Positions 49,538 through 59,648 of a stretch of 64,000 nucleotides of DNA are shown one piece after another. The DNA comes from Chrysophaeum taylorii (taxonomy: Eukaryota > Sar > Pelagophyceae > Pelagomonadales > Pelagomonadaceae). A program made the translations under genes and the position numbers. The notes beneath the pieces were generated by a model. The model made no database searches and was not told where the DNA came from. It worked only from the letters and a program-made list of their open reading frames with translations. Numbering within the stretch: position 1 is the stretch's first letter; each line of letters begins with the position of its first letter. Location of the stretch: positions 310,001 through 374,000 of the forward strand of contig JAQMWT010000040.1 of assembly GCA_029834535.1 (NCBI GenBank), written 5' to 3'.

Positions 49538-50401
49538 GTGCGTGACGACGAGGACGACGTACACAATGAGGTGATGTTCGAAGCAGAACTGGTCAGGCCA
49601 ACTCCTGGAAGTACCGACCCGAGTGACCTCCACGTCGACGTGACCGATGTGAATCCAAGCAATTTGTGTGGGCTCGGCGCCTTCGACCTGCAAGAGTACA
49701 GAGCTCTAGTGTCGGGTTTTGTACCGACAGCACTCGATCGCGAAGGCGTCATCCCGGGCGAGCTCCTGCGCGGATGGACAATTATGTCTCGTTCTTCGGC
49801 TGACGGTGGTCGCTCTTGGCCCCAAGGAACTGTCCTCCGTCCTGCGGAAGCCGACACGACGCTCTGTTCGCATGTGCGAATGGGCAACTCGGTAGTCGAC
49901 CTCTTGTTGGCCCCGTCGCACTGCAGGGATGGGCTTAGCGTCGCGGCTACGGAACCGCCCCCTTGGTTTCGGATCGTACGCAATGCAGATTTCGCCGACG
50001 TGATGCGCAGTCTTATCGACGAGCAAATGATGGAATGCGCACGCCGACGGCAGAACGAGGTGGGCAACGGGCACTGTGGCTACCGCGGTAGCGTGCGGGA
50101 GGTTCTCCTGAAGCGCGGTAATTGCGTCGACTCAATCACTGCCGCGCACGTCGAGATGTCGCACGATGTGGTTGCAAGAGGATTGGAGGACAACCCTGAC
50201 GCCATCGTCAAGCTGTCACTCGACCCCGACTCCGCGGAGCACGTTGCAAGGAGGCCATCGGATCTTCGCGCCGTCGACTGCACTCAGCCCTGCGACCGCG
50301 ACTACTGGTTCGGCGGCACCGACTCGATGGAAGGTCTAGTCCCAGGCCAATGTTTACTCGACTTCGCTTTTGGACATCGCTGTTCAGAGATTCAACGCTG
50401 A
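49538..50401 (+). CDS. Uncertain hypothetical ORF
   Basis: A 287-codon open frame begins at a GTG; the first ATG is at 49574. No domain, signal or membrane segment is recognised, and base composition is less biased than in neighbouring real genes. The opposite strand is also open in pieces. It includes YRALVSGFVPTALDREGV and DYWFGGTDSMEGL, which do not match anything I know. It may be an exon, a decayed gene or chance. Confidence 0.3.
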   Translation: MRDDEDDVHNEVMFEAELVRPTPGSTDPSDLHVDVTDVNPSNLCGLGAFDLQEYRALVSGFVPTALDREGVIPGELLRGWTIMSRSSADGGRSWPQGTVLRPAEADTTLCSHVRMGNSVVDLLLAPSHCRDGLSVAATEPPPWFRIVRNADFADVMRSLIDEQMMECARRRQNEVGNGHCGYRGSVREVLLKRGNCVDSITAAHVEMSHDVVARGLEDNPDAIVKLSLDPDSAEHVARRPSDLRAVDCTQPCDRDYWFGGTDSMEGLVPGQCLLDFAFGHRCSEIQR

Positions 50402-51069
50402 TGGGACCTTCGAAGACGTGCCGATCAGTCGCTGGACACCGAGTCTGGATGACCAGGTATTCGAGCACGACGGCAGAGTTCACTACACATCCTGTGTAAG
50501 CGTCGAACTTGAGCAGGCTGCCATCACAGTACATAGACGGCTACCCGCAGCCTGGTTATGCGCTCGCAACGAGCGACACTTAGTGCTAGTGCTCGCGCTT
50601 GCCGCATTGACTGAAGATACATAGTGCGCAAGCTAGATAGGGCGCGGGAGTGCGAGGTGCGAGCTCGACCCATCAGCGTCGAGACGAGGACGAACTTCCT
50701 TCTTCTGTCTTTTCGCACATCAAAATAATAGAATTTCTAGAGCCCGCGCTGTGAAACCAGAGCCGATCGATCGCTCGCTCACGCGCGCTCCTCTCCCAAT
50801 CTCCGAGAGCATAAATAAGTGAATTCGAACCGGAGGAGGAGAGGGTCCGCCCCTCGGCTTCCATCCTCAGCACTGGCAGCAACGGCAGCAGCACCACCCA
50901 GCAGCGGCAGCAGCAGCAGCACCACCCAGCAGCGGCAGCACCAGCAGCAGCAGCACCACCCAGCAGCAGCAGCAGCAGCAGCACCACCCAGCAGCGGCAG
51001 CACCAGCAGCAGCAGCAGCGAATGGAAGAGGTGGTCGATCGTTCACGATATGCAGGAACTTCTTTCATT
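50402..51069. other. Intergenic region, 3' of the RhoGEF gene
   Basis: No gene recognised. The part nearest 51069 should be the RhoGEF 3' UTR and contains the CAG-rich tandem repeat. Confidence 0.5.
50874..51020. repeat. CAG-rich minisatellite
   Basis: Imperfect units of about 30 bp built from CAGCAGCGGCAGCAC, (CAG)n and CACCACC are repeated about four times. It ends 50 bp beyond the RhoGEF stop, so it is probably transcribed in the 3' UTR and is not part of the protein. Confidence 0.75.
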
Positions 51070-53472
51070 TTAGGGAGCCGCGTCGAAGAGGGTGCGCCTG
51101 GAGGAGAAGGAGATGGCGGTGGTGGAGGAGGGTACGAACCCAAAGAGGGTCGAGGCCTTTGCGCGAGCGTGGTGCGTTGCGTTGGACTCCGAGTTGCGGC
51201 GCTGGAGGAGGGGCGGGCGAGTGGAGGAAGAAGTTGATGAATTCCGATGATAATTTTTGTGGGTGTCAAACGCGCGCGGGAGGTTGGCGACCTCGTCCCT
51301 CAAGTCGGCGAGGGTGCCGAGCCAGGCGTTCTTTGCTCTGGGCGAGTCGGCGCGGAGGACGACGACGCGTCCGACGGTCGTCTCGATCCGGAAGAGGGTG
51401 TCATCGTCGTTGTCGTCGAAGAGGAGGGTATCGTCGTCGTCGCAGTCGACGTCCTCGAGCTTGGATTCGTCGAGGTGTCGTGTCGAATAGGCGACGGAAT
51501 CGTCGCACGGTTCGATCGCGGATATCTCGTCGTAGGCGAGATCGTGGAGGAGTCGGCCCTTAGTTTCCTTGGTGGCGTCGGCGAGGAGCTGCTTTGATTT
51601 CGAGGTCGGGGGGCTGGAATTGGTCGAGAAAATGAAGGAGCGACGGCGCGACAGTTCCTGGCGCTGCCTGTCGAGGAGGGCGCGCGCCGACGAAGACGAT
51701 TGCTGTTGTTGTTGTTGTTGTTGTTGTTGTTTTGTCGAGGATGGTCGTCGCGCTACGAGGAGGAGGCGGTCCGAGAGCGCAAGGGCGCGGACGGGGCGGA
51801 CCCCCACGCGGCCGCCCGTGGCCCCATACCTAATTTCCTCGAGCTGTCCCTCCTTGAGGAGCTTGCGCGTGGGGACGTCGAGGAGGGAGCCGAGCGATTC
51901 CGGCTCGAGGATCTGGACGAGTCTCTTGAAGGCGACGTCGCCCTGGAGGGTCTGGTCGACGTGTCTGAGGGCATCCTGGACCGCGTCGACGGCGAGTTCG
52001 GCGTCTTTCGCGTCGACGTGGTCGGCGGGGGTGAGGCGCACGAGCTCGCCCAAGAGGCGCGCGTAATCGCGGAGGCGCTCGACCGGCGCCGACAACGCGC
52101 CCGAGACGTCGAGGTCGTCGTCGTCGAGGAGGCTCGACAAAAAGGCGCGGGCCTGGACCGTCTCCTGGAAGCGGCGCGCGTAGGCGGCGAACATCTTGAA
52201 GAAGGGTCCGAAACGCCGGAACACGTAGCCCGCGCGGCACTCGTACAGGAGGTCGGAATCGTCGTCGAGCGATAAGCGGTGGCCGCGGTCGACGGCGCCC
52301 GTGGACAAGAGGCGTCGAGGTCGCGGCAACTGGGCGTCGAGGTCGGCACGGAGCTTTTGCGAGAGCTGGCTGAGCCCCTCGCACTCGGCGACCAGCTTGA
52401 GGACGTCCTGGACAAAGAAGCGCTGCTCGGGCGCGACGCGCGGCGTGTCCGTCTTGCGCCTCAGAGGCTGCGCGATGCGTTCGTCGAGGGTCCGCAGCCT
52501 CAGCGCAAACTCGTCCTCGGACCTCGCGATCTCGCGCACGACGTTGGCGCGCGTCAAAAAGGCCTTGGAGACGCGGGTTTTCGAGGGCGGGAGGTACTTG
52601 CACTTGACGGCCGCGAGGAGCTCAGCCTCCGAGCCGCCCGAGCGCGACAGGAGAGCGTCGACTTCGCGGATCTTCGCGGGCTTCTTGGCCGCATAAATCG
52701 CGAAAATCTCCGCCCGGGCCGCAGCCTTGGACGCTGCCAGGACCGCCTGGTGCGCGACCTCGATGGCCACCGACGCGATCGGCGTCATAACCGGCTGATT
52801 TTCGTATTTGCGCTCGATAGCCTCGAGCAGCGCTTCCTCGTTGCCCGCGCCGCACCGATCGAGAAGCGCGTCGACGTGCGGCAGCTTGGCCGGGTTGTGT
52901 CGCTCGTAAAACTTACGCATCTCCCTCCGGATCTCCTCCCGCGACCGCGATCTGGCGCCCGCGGCGAGCGGACGCACGTTCGCCAGTCCGACTTCGCTCT
53001 CGACGCTTCCGTCGTCGTAGGCGACCGTAAACGTCGACCCGTCCCGCGACGTCGCCGCGATCTTACCCCGGTAGTAGATAGGCCCCGACTGCCACCGCGC
53101 CTCCACGGCAGCGCCGACCTCGTACCCAAACTCCTCCTCCGCCTCCTCCAACGCGAACAGGTCGTAACACAACAAACGCTCCCTCTCTTTCGCCATCACC
53201 GGCGGCGTCGACACCGACCGACGAATCTTGCGCGAGGGCCCGAACCGGAACCAAGACGTCTCCGCCGCCTCCATCCTCTCCTCGTCGTCCTGCCGCCGCC
53301 CGAGTCGAGCCACCCGCTCCGCGACCCGCCGACGCTCCGACTCGACTTCCGACGCGAGCGGATCGTGCACGCTCAGCCTCACCGGCTCGGGTGACCTCTT
53401 TCTCTCCTTCTGCAGCCGCGCCATGCGCTCCGCGAGCGCCTGCCGCTCCAACCCGACCTCGGTCTCGATCAT
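51070..53472 (-). CDS. Tudor-like / RhoGEF (DH-PH) protein
   Basis: The 800-residue protein is counted from the ATG at 53472; the open frame continues 21 codons upstream to a TTG, so a short 5' exon is possible. The N-terminus is a coiled coil. Residues about 120-169 are Tudor/Agenet-like (VEARWQSGPIYYRGKI, then FTVAYDDGSVES). Two copies of a 45-residue helical motif follow (FYERHNPAKLPHVDALLDR and IYAAKKPAKIREVDALLSR, each ending in KY). A DH domain occupies about 310-530 (ANVVREIARSEDEFALRL, RLRDYARLLGELVRLTP). A PH-like domain follows (LLKEGQLEEIRYGATG), split by poly-Gln and an acidic loop. DH-PH proteins load GTP on Rho/Rac GTPases to steer actin. The Tudor attachment is unusual. Confidence 0.78.
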   Translation of the reverse strand: MIETEVGLERQALAERMARLQKERKRSPEPVRLSVHDPLASEVESERRRVAERVARLGRRQDDEERMEAAETSWFRFGPSRKIRRSVSTPPVMAKERERLLCYDLFALEEAEEEFGYEVGAAVEARWQSGPIYYRGKIAATSRDGSTFTVAYDDGSVESEVGLANVRPLAAGARSRSREEIRREMRKFYERHNPAKLPHVDALLDRCGAGNEEALLEAIERKYENQPVMTPIASVAIEVAHQAVLAASKAAARAEIFAIYAAKKPAKIREVDALLSRSGGSEAELLAAVKCKYLPPSKTRVSKAFLTRANVVREIARSEDEFALRLRTLDERIAQPLRRKTDTPRVAPEQRFFVQDVLKLVAECEGLSQLSQKLRADLDAQLPRPRRLLSTGAVDRGHRLSLDDDSDLLYECRAGYVFRRFGPFFKMFAAYARRFQETVQARAFLSSLLDDDDLDVSGALSAPVERLRDYARLLGELVRLTPADHVDAKDAELAVDAVQDALRHVDQTLQGDVAFKRLVQILEPESLGSLLDVPTRKLLKEGQLEEIRYGATGGRVGVRPVRALALSDRLLLVARRPSSTKQQQQQQQQQQSSSSARALLDRQRQELSRRRSFIFSTNSSPPTSKSKQLLADATKETKGRLLHDLAYDEISAIEPCDDSVAYSTRHLDESKLEDVDCDDDDTLLFDDNDDDTLFRIETTVGRVVVLRADSPRAKNAWLGTLADLRDEVANLPRAFDTHKNYHRNSSTSSSTRPPLLQRRNSESNATHHARAKASTLFGFVPSSTTAISFSSRRTLFDAAP

Positions 53473-53819
53473 CTCCCTTCTAAGGACCCCATAAAGACTC
53501 CAGTCGAACTCCTCTGCCTTAAGAAAGTCAGGCAATCATTCTCTCGATAGGACATCCAAGAAAAGGGCAACTTCAACGGTCGTCAGTTTACTTACTTACT
53601 TTCTTCTGAAAAGGACCCGACCGGACTTTTCGGTGTCTACCCACCCACCCACAACGGTACGTAGAGCTTATTTTTAGTTCATCCGGGTGGGGGGGGGAAT
53701 CATCCCACCGCAACAGAAAAGTATACACTTGCTTATTATTAATGCGATCCGTTGTTGACCTTTTTAAAAAAGTGTTATGTCGTCGAATGCCGCGCGGCTG
53801 GCGGCTTGAATGTTGTTGT
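53473..53819. other. Intergenic
   Basis: 347 bp between the RhoGEF start and the PDZ protein stop. It has a TTACTTACTTACTTTC stretch, CCCACCCACCCAC and a G-run. It may hold a short 5' exon of the RhoGEF gene. Nothing else is seen. Confidence 0.45.
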
Positions 53820-55167
53820 TCAGACGACCGTCAGCTGAAAAGCCGGGGCATTGTGGTCGACGGCGGCGGACGCGCGCATGGTTCGAAACACCCGGAGGGC
53901 CTCGAGGCGCGCCCGCGCAGCGCTGGTGGTCGCCGTCACCTCGAGCGGCTTTGTGGTGGTCTCGGCGACGTGTGACGCGACAATGGAGAGAGTCCGGACC
54001 CGGGCCTGCCAGACGAGCGAGTAGCCGTAGAGATCCTCGACGCCCGCGCTCCCGCACTGGAGCGAGAGGGCCGGGGCGTCGTCGAGGCAATCGCCCTCCT
54101 CCAAAACCAAGTCGAGCCGTCGAGTCGTTCGGAGGTCCTCGCGAAACAACCCGCCCGGAACGAGCGATCGGCGGAGCTCGTCGCCGCAGTAGACCCGGAG
54201 CGTCCCGAGGACGGTACAGTTCCGGACGCGGACCCGGAACGAGCGGGTTTCTCCGAGACCCACCACAAAGGCTGCCGCGGGCTGATGCGAAGGAGGCACG
54301 CGCTCCGCGAGCCTCTCTTCGCCTTCGGTCTCGAACCTCCAGGTCTGTTGTTGCGCAGCTCCGCGGAATGTCAAGGCGAGGCCGTCCCCTGCCCGGCGCA
54401 AGCGCTGCAGAGTCGCGCCAAAGTCGTCCAGGTTGCGGACCGGCGCGCCGTTGACGGCCGCGACGAGCAATCCCGCGCGGATCCTATCGTCGCGAGCCGC
54501 CTGGTACCCGGTTTGCACCGAGTGGACCACGATTCGGTCGCGGCTCGCCTCGTACTCGAGCTGCATGCCGAGGGGCTTGCCGATGTCGAAATCCACCGTG
54601 ACCACCTCGGTGGTGGTGGTGGTGGTGGTGGTGGGTTCCTCGGAAGCGGTCCCTTCGGAAGCGATCGCGACGACATCGTCGCGGACGAGGCGAGCGCCGA
54701 TCACCACCAAGACGTCCGCCTCGTCGTTTTGGCGCATCTGGCCGGTGGAAAGGCAGATCGTATGGGTCCCGCGGGGGCCGACCGTCGCATACGACAAGGC
54801 GCGCGTCAGCGTGTTCTGGCTCGCGTACAGATTCAACGATTTGCTTTCGTGGTCGTTGACGCACCGCAACCACGGCCCGTAGCGGCTTTTCGATCCTTCT
54901 TCCTCCGATCTGCGACGCCGGCGCGTTCGCTGGATGTGGGCGGCCTCCGCGACGCCGCGCGCCTCCACGCTCAGGAGCCGGTGCAGCTCCGAAACGATCT
55001 CGTACTCGACCTCGCGCGGGTAGGTCGGGGGCGCCACCACCGCGGGCTCCTCTTTTCTTGGGGATACCTCGACCCGCGACGCCTCGACCTGCCACTGGAG
55101 CTGCTGCAGCGACGCCGCCCCGCTCGCGTCGAGTTGCATAAACGGCGGCAACGACGGCAGCGCTTCC

Positions 55168-55169
<2 letters not shown>
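53820..55169 (-). CDS. PDZ-domain protein
   Basis: The 449-residue soluble protein starts at an ATG. Residues about 194-275 are a PDZ fold. The carboxylate-binding loop reads KPLGMQLEYE, followed by IVVHSVQTGYQAA, then the GLLVAAVNGAPVRNLDDF hallmark and LTFRG. The region before it (residues 90-175) includes a conserved-looking SLNLYASQNTLTRALSYATV. The region after contains a beta-rich segment (RSFRVRVRNCTVLGTLRVYCG). There is no protease or kinase domain. It is probably a scaffold; partners are unknown. It lies in a run of four minus-strand genes, 78 bp from the aminotransferase stop. Confidence 0.8.

Positions 55170-55203
<34 letters not shown>
55168..55203. repeat. (ATAG)n microsatellite
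   Basis: About nine ATAG units immediately upstream of the PDZ protein ATG, hence in its 5' UTR or promoter. The next gene ends only about 45 bp further. Confidence 0.9.
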
Positions 55204-55247
55204 TACTCATAAAGAGAACGAATATATAAGTCTAAAATGATTCACTA

Positions 55248-56543
55248 TTATAATAACGACACGAGGTGAGGCTCCTGGGGGGGGGATAGGTCCTTCGTGA
55301 CGAAGGCCTCGAGGGCGTCCATAGCCCGCGCGAGGAGGGGGCGCGAGGTGGCGTAGGAAATGCGGATGGCACCGGGCGCGCCGAAGGCGTCCCCCGGCAC
55401 GAGCGCCAGGTTGCGAGCCTCGAGGAGCGCCGCGCAGAAGGCGGTCGACGTCTCGAGCGCCGACGACGGTCTTTTCTGGTGCGCCAAGCCCAGGCAAGGG
55501 GAGATATCGGGGAGGATGTAGAAGGCACCCTCCGGCGGGGGCGGGCACAAAATGCGAGGGCCCATCGCGACGAGCCTGGCGATCACGTAGTCGCGGCGCC
55601 GTTTGAATTCGCGAACGTGGTGATCCAGCGCGTCGTCGGGGAGATCCAAGGCGGCGAGACCGGCCGCCTGCGAGATCGAAGAGGCGCAGCTAGTGAGCTG
55701 GCCCTGGATTTTGGCGGCGACGGCGGCGACGGGGCGGGGGGCGGCGAGGTAGCCGAGGCGGTAGCCCGTCATCGCGTAGGCCTTCGAAAAGCCATTGATC
55801 ACCACCGTCCTTCGAAAGATGTCCTCCCCGAGGGCCGCGAAGGAGGTGTGGGGCGTCGTTTCGTAATGCAAGCGCTCGTAGATCTCGTCGGCGACGACGA
55901 ACGTTTCGGGAAATCCTTCGAGCACGTCCGCGATCTCCCGGAGGTCGGCGGCGCCCAGACACGCCCCCGTCGGGTTGCAGGGGTTGCAGAGGACGAGGAG
56001 CTTGGTGCGGTTGGTCATCGCGGCCCGGAGCGAGCTCGCGCGGAGCTTGTATCCGTTCTCGAGCGTCGTCTCGACTACGACGGGCGTCGCGCCGGCGAGC
56101 TTAGCGATCTCGGGGTACGAGACCCAGTAGGGCGCCGGGATCACGACCTCGTCCCCCGGCCCGCAGAGCGCGAGGACGGTCTCGTAGACGGCTTGCTTGG
56201 CGCCGTTGGTAACGACGATCTCGCTCGCCTCGTAACGCGTGCCCTTGCGGCGAGCGAGGTGCGCCGCAATCTTCGTGCGTAAAGCGAGCGTCCCGGCGAC
56301 GTCGGTGTACCGCGTCTCGGTGCGCGCGGCCTCCTGCGTCGCCCGCACGACGGCTTGGGGCGGCGCGAAATCGGGCTCCCCGACGCTCAGCGACACGACG
56401 TCTTCGCCCGCGGCGATCATGCGCTGGGTCAGCGCGTGGATCTCGATCGTCTTCGAGGGTGCGAGCCCCCGCGCGAGTGCCGAGAACTCGACGCAACGCG
56501 CGACCCACAACAACCGGCTCATCATCATCATCAACAACAACAT
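55248..56543 (-). CDS. Class I aminotransferase (aspartate/prephenate type)
   Basis: The 431-residue PLP enzyme starts at the ATG at 56543, after which several Met codons follow. The N-terminal 20 residues are hydrophobic and could be part of a targeting signal. Family motifs: SLSVGEPDF, the substrate loop APYWVSYPE, CNPCNPTG (about 186-193), ADEIY (D219, Y222 for PLP), NGFSKAYAMTGYRLGY (Schiff-base Lys254) and the C-terminal IRISYAT with the carboxylate-binding Arg. This is subgroup I-beta, as in bacterial-type aspartate aminotransferase and plant plastid prephenate aminotransferase. It interconverts aspartate and glutamate and possibly makes arogenate. It lies 45 bp after the stop of the Moco-sulfurase-like gene on the same strand. 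Confidence 0.93.
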   Translation of the reverse strand: MLLLMMMMSRLLWVARCVEFSALARGLAPSKTIEIHALTQRMIAAGEDVVSLSVGEPDFAPPQAVVRATQEAARTETRYTDVAGTLALRTKIAAHLARRKGTRYEASEIVVTNGAKQAVYETVLALCGPGDEVVIPAPYWVSYPEIAKLAGATPVVVETTLENGYKLRASSLRAAMTNRTKLLVLCNPCNPTGACLGAADLREIADVLEGFPETFVVADEIYERLHYETTPHTSFAALGEDIFRRTVVINGFSKAYAMTGYRLGYLAAPRPVAAVAAKIQGQLTSCASSISQAAGLAALDLPDDALDHHVREFKRRRDYVIARLVAMGPRILCPPPPEGAFYILPDISPCLGLAHQKRPSSALETSTAFCAALLEARNLALVPGDAFGAPGAIRISYATSRPLLARAMDALEAFVTKDLSPPQEPHLVSLL

Positions 56544-56588
56544 CACCGCGACGACGACGACGACGACAATAAAAAAAAAACTTTTTTT

Positions 56589-58148
56589 TTACGTCGATTT
56601 GAAGGCTTCCAAAAAGGCCGCCAGGGCCTCGACATCCTGGAAGGTGGAGAGGTAGCCGATCGAGGCGCGGAGGCTGCCCGTTGGGACCATGACGGAGAGG
56701 TCGGGGGTCGCGCACCAGGCCGAGGCGCCAGGGTCCGAGGCGAAGGAGACCTCGGCCCCCAGCTGACTCGCGGGGCACGCGACAAAGGCGGGACCCTGGC
56801 CGCAGCCCTGGAGAGAGGCGTCGTTGGCAAGGTGGTTGAGCGCCGTCGGCGGGAGGCCGAGGGCGTCGTAGGCAGCGCCGGGGTTGCACTCGGCCCCCGC
56901 GCGGACGTGAATTCCGGCTTTAGCAGCGGCTTCCATAACGTCGACGTGCGAGACGAGGTCGCCGTCGCTTTTCCGGACGTTGAAGTTGACGACGGGGCCC
57001 TTGGTCGAACCGCGGCGGTCCTCGGGGCCGTAGACTACCACGAGGAGTTCGCCGTTCGCATGTCTCAACGCGCGGAGGCGGTCGTCGAGGTAGTCGGCGA
57101 GCGTCTTTACGTGCTTCTGGATCTCGCGAGGGCCGCCGACGCGCGAAAGCGCGTTGAAGCCGTGTCGCAGCATTGCGATCCCCAAAAACGAGACCGTCCC
57201 GTCTTCGAATCGCTCGCAAATCCGCGATTTGAGGACCCTGAGGTCGTCTTCGGGAGCTCGGCCCGCGCCGGCGAGCGAGACGCTGCCGCCCCCCCAGTAG
57301 CACTTGGTCAGCTCTTCGGCCGTCGCGCGGCGCGCCACCAAGGCCCCCACTCCCGTCGGGGCGCCAAAGAGCTTGTAAAAGGACAGCGTCGCGAAGTCGA
57401 CGGGCGTTTTGGTGAGGTTGATCGGGTGCGTCGCGGCGAGCTTGGCGACGTCGACGAGCGCGCGCCATCGAGTTTGCCTCGCCACGACCTCCGCTGCCCA
57501 CTCCATCGGAAACATCTCGCCCGCGAAATTTTCCTCGCCGGGGTACGCGAACAAGCTCAGTTCTTCGGTCCCTCCCAAATCAGCGAGCCAGGCCTCGACG
57601 TCCCCGGGCTCGACGGCCGAAGCTCGAGCGCCTCGTTCTCTCGCGACGTCGCGAATGCCCAGCACCGAATTATGATTTTGCACCAAGTACTTGAATTCGC
57701 CGCCCGGTCTCCACGGAAAGGTCTCGGCGACGAGCCGCAGCGAGTCGGTGCAGGATCGCGTGAAAATGACTTCGTACTCGTCGGGAGACGCTCCGAGGTA
57801 TTCTAGAATTTGCAACCGCGCGGCCTCGACTGCCTCGGTCGACCGCGTCGACGACGCGCTCAGGGAATGCGGGTTTCCGTAGAGGGTACCCTTGAGGTCG
57901 CCGGCGATCTCGTCGATCTGGGACTCGGTGTACAGCGCGGACGCGGCCCAGTCGAGGTATGTATCTCCCGCGAGTCGACCCCCGAGCTCCTTGGACACGA
58001 ACGCATCAAAACTCGTGTTTAGGCTCTCGCGGTACCCGTACTCTCCGCCGAACGTGTCCAAGAACGCGTCTTTGCGTTCCTCGTCGGCGCCGCCAAAGAC
58101 GACGACGACGACGACGACGCCAACCAAGAAGAAGAGTTGTTTTTTCAT
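56589..58148 (-). CDS. Molybdenum cofactor sulfurase-like class V aminotransferase
   Basis: The 519-residue protein starts at an ATG with a hydrophobic N-terminus ([16 protein letters not shown]) acting as signal peptide or anchor, unusual because Moco sulfurase is normally cytosolic. Family features: [26 protein letters not shown] (90-100), [18 protein letters not shown], the PLP lysine in [17 protein letters not shown] (Lys259) and the sulfur-carrying Cys in AGAECNPGA (about 421). The C-terminal MOSC domain of full-length MOCOS/ABA3 is absent, so it is a stand-alone NifS-like half. The family transfers sulfur from cysteine to Moco for xanthine dehydrogenase and aldehyde oxidase. It diverges from the tandem isochorismatase gene with 69 bp between ATGs. 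Confidence 0.85.
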   Translation of the reverse strand: MKKQLFFLVGVVVVVVVFGGADEERKDAFLDTFGGEYGYRESLNTSFDAFVSKELGGRLAGDTYLDWAASALYTESQIDEIAGDLKGTLYGNPHSLSASSTRSTEAVEAARLQILEYLGASPDEYEVIFTRSCTDSLRLVAETFPWRPGGEFKYLVQNHNSVLGIRDVARERGARASAVEPGDVEAWLADLGGTEELSLFAYPGEENFAGEMFPMEWAAEVVARQTRWRALVDVAKLAATHPINLTKTPVDFATLSFYKLFGAPTGVGALVARRATAEELTKCYWGGGSVSLAGAGRAPEDDLRVLKSRICERFEDGTVSFLGIAMLRHGFNALSRVGGPREIQKHVKTLADYLDDRLRALRHANGELLVVVYGPEDRRGSTKGPVVNFNVRKSDGDLVSHVDVMEAAAKAGIHVRAGAECNPGAAYDALGLPPTALNHLANDASLQGCGQGPAFVACPASQLGAEVSFASDPGASAWCATPDLSVMVPTGSLRASIGYLSTFQDVEALAAFLEAFKST

Positions 58149-58217
58149 GAATGGAATGAATTTAGCGCGTTCTCTCTCTCATCATCAAGGCTGGTGCAAT
58201 TTCTACTTGAACTTATT
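58149..58217. promoter_or_regulatory. Divergent promoter region, 69 bp
   Basis: The only DNA between the ATGs of the Moco-sulfurase-like and tandem isochorismatase genes. It includes a TCTCTCTCTC tract. Both transcripts must start inside it or overlap. Confidence 0.6.
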
Positions 58218-59648
58218 ATGAAGATTGAGGCGACGCCCTACGCCTGGCCCTGCGGGGAGGACCCCCTCGAGGCCTCGACGACGGCGCTGATCCTGATCGA
58301 CATGCAAACCGACTTCTGCGGGAAGGGCGGCTACGTCGACGCCATGGGCTACGACATCTCGCTGACGCGAGCCCCAATCAAAGCGTTGCAAAAGGTGCTC
58401 GCGGTCGCGCGCGAGAAGGGCCTCCTGGTGCTCCACACGCGCGAGGGCCATCGGCCGAGCCTGATCGACCTGCCCGCCAACAAAAAATGGCGGAGCGAGT
58501 CGATCGGCGCGGGGATCGGGTCGTCCGGACCTCGCGGTCGCGTCCTAACGCGCGGCGAACCCGGCTGGGACCTCATTCCCGAGCTCTACCCGCTGCCGCA
58601 CGAGGATATCGTCGACAAACCCGGCAAAGGAACCTTCGTCGCGACGGACCTCGAGCTGATTTTGCGGAACCAGGGAATATCGAGGGTTATCGTCGGCGGC
58701 ATTACGACGGACGTCTGCGTTCATACGACGATGCGAGAGGGCAACGATCGCGGCTTTGAGTTTTTGTTGATCGAGGACGGCACGGCCGCGACCGACCCTG
58801 GAAACCACGCGAGCGCCTTGAAGATGGTGCACATGCAGGGAGGGGTCTTCGGAGCGACCGCCTCGTCGGACAATATTTGCTCCGTCTTGGAGACGCTCGC
58901 GGAGCGCCCTCCCCGGAACGCCGCCGCCGTGCGCTGGCCGCCGCCGCCTTTCCTCTTTCCTTCGCTCCCCGATCGTACGGACGTTGCGGTCGACGCCGAG
59001 CCAGCATTATTCCGTTTCAACCGAGGCAACGTCGCCCTAGTCATGATCGACTGGCAGCGCGACTTCCTCGACGCGGACGGCTTTGGCGCCTCGTTGGGCA
59101 ACGACGTCTCCGTGCTCGCGCCGGCCTTGGGGCCCGCGAAGAAGGCGCTCGAGGGCGCGCGCGCCGCGGGCATCCCCGTCGTCCACACGCTCGAGGCCCA
59201 CGCCCCAGATCTCGCCGATCTCGCGCCGGCTAAGAAGACGCGCTGTCCGGCCGTCGGCACCCGGATCGCGGCCGACCGCGGCCGCATCCTCGTACGCGGC
59301 GAACCCGGCAACGCGATCGTCGACGATCTCAAACCCCTTCCGGCCGAGATCCTCGTGCACAAACCGGGAAAGGGCGCCTTCTACAATACCAAACTCGCGA
59401 ACCATCTCTCGACCTTGCGCGCGTCGCACCTCGTTTTCACGGGAATCACAACGGAGGTCTGCGTCCAGACCACCGTCCGCGAGGCCGCCGACCGAGGTTT
59501 CGTCTGCCTCGTCCTCCGCGATGCCACCGCTTCCTACTTTCCCGCCTTCAAGCAAGCCACCCTCGACATGCTCAAGAGCCAGAACGCCATAGTCGCCTCC
59601 GTAACCGACACTTCGCACTTTCTCAACGCCCTCGACTGTTCCACCTAA
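58218..59648 (+). CDS. Tandem isochorismatase-fold amidohydrolase
   Basis: The 476-residue protein starts at the ATG at 58218. It consists of two complete cysteine-hydrolase domains of the isochorismatase superfamily joined by a Pro-rich linker ([10 protein letters not shown]). Domain 1 has LIDMQTDFC (Asp), VDKPGKGTF (Lys) and [12 protein letters not shown] (Cys). Domain 2 has [19 protein letters not shown] and [11 protein letters not shown]. Both Asp-Lys-Cys triads are therefore intact. The two halves also share RGEPG, pointing to an internal duplication. Such enzymes hydrolyse small amides such as ureidoacrylate, biuret or nicotinamide. The substrate is not settled. No targeting signal is seen. 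Head to head with the Moco-sulfurase-like gene. Confidence 0.9.
   Translation: MKIEATPYAWPCGEDPLEASTTALILIDMQTDFCGKGGYVDAMGYDISLTRAPIKALQKVLAVAREKGLLVLHTREGHRPSLIDLPANKKWRSESIGAGIGSSGPRGRVLTRGEPGWDLIPELYPLPHEDIVDKPGKGTFVATDLELILRNQGISRVIVGGITTDVCVHTTMREGNDRGFEFLLIEDGTAATDPGNHASALKMVHMQGGVFGATASSDNICSVLETLAERPPRNAAAVRWPPPPFLFPSLPDRTDVAVDAEPALFRFNRGNVALVMIDWQRDFLDADGFGASLGNDVSVLAPALGPAKKALEGARAAGIPVVHTLEAHAPDLADLAPAKKTRCPAVGTRIAADRGRILVRGEPGNAIVDDLKPLPAEILVHKPGKGAFYNTKLANHLSTLRASHLVFTGITTEVCVQTTVREAADRGFVCLVLRDATASYFPAFKQATLDMLKSQNAIVASVTDTSHFLNALDCST

Noticed and set aside
55168-55203. ATAG tract as a functional element
   Set aside because: A simple microsatellite with no sign of being more than slippage.
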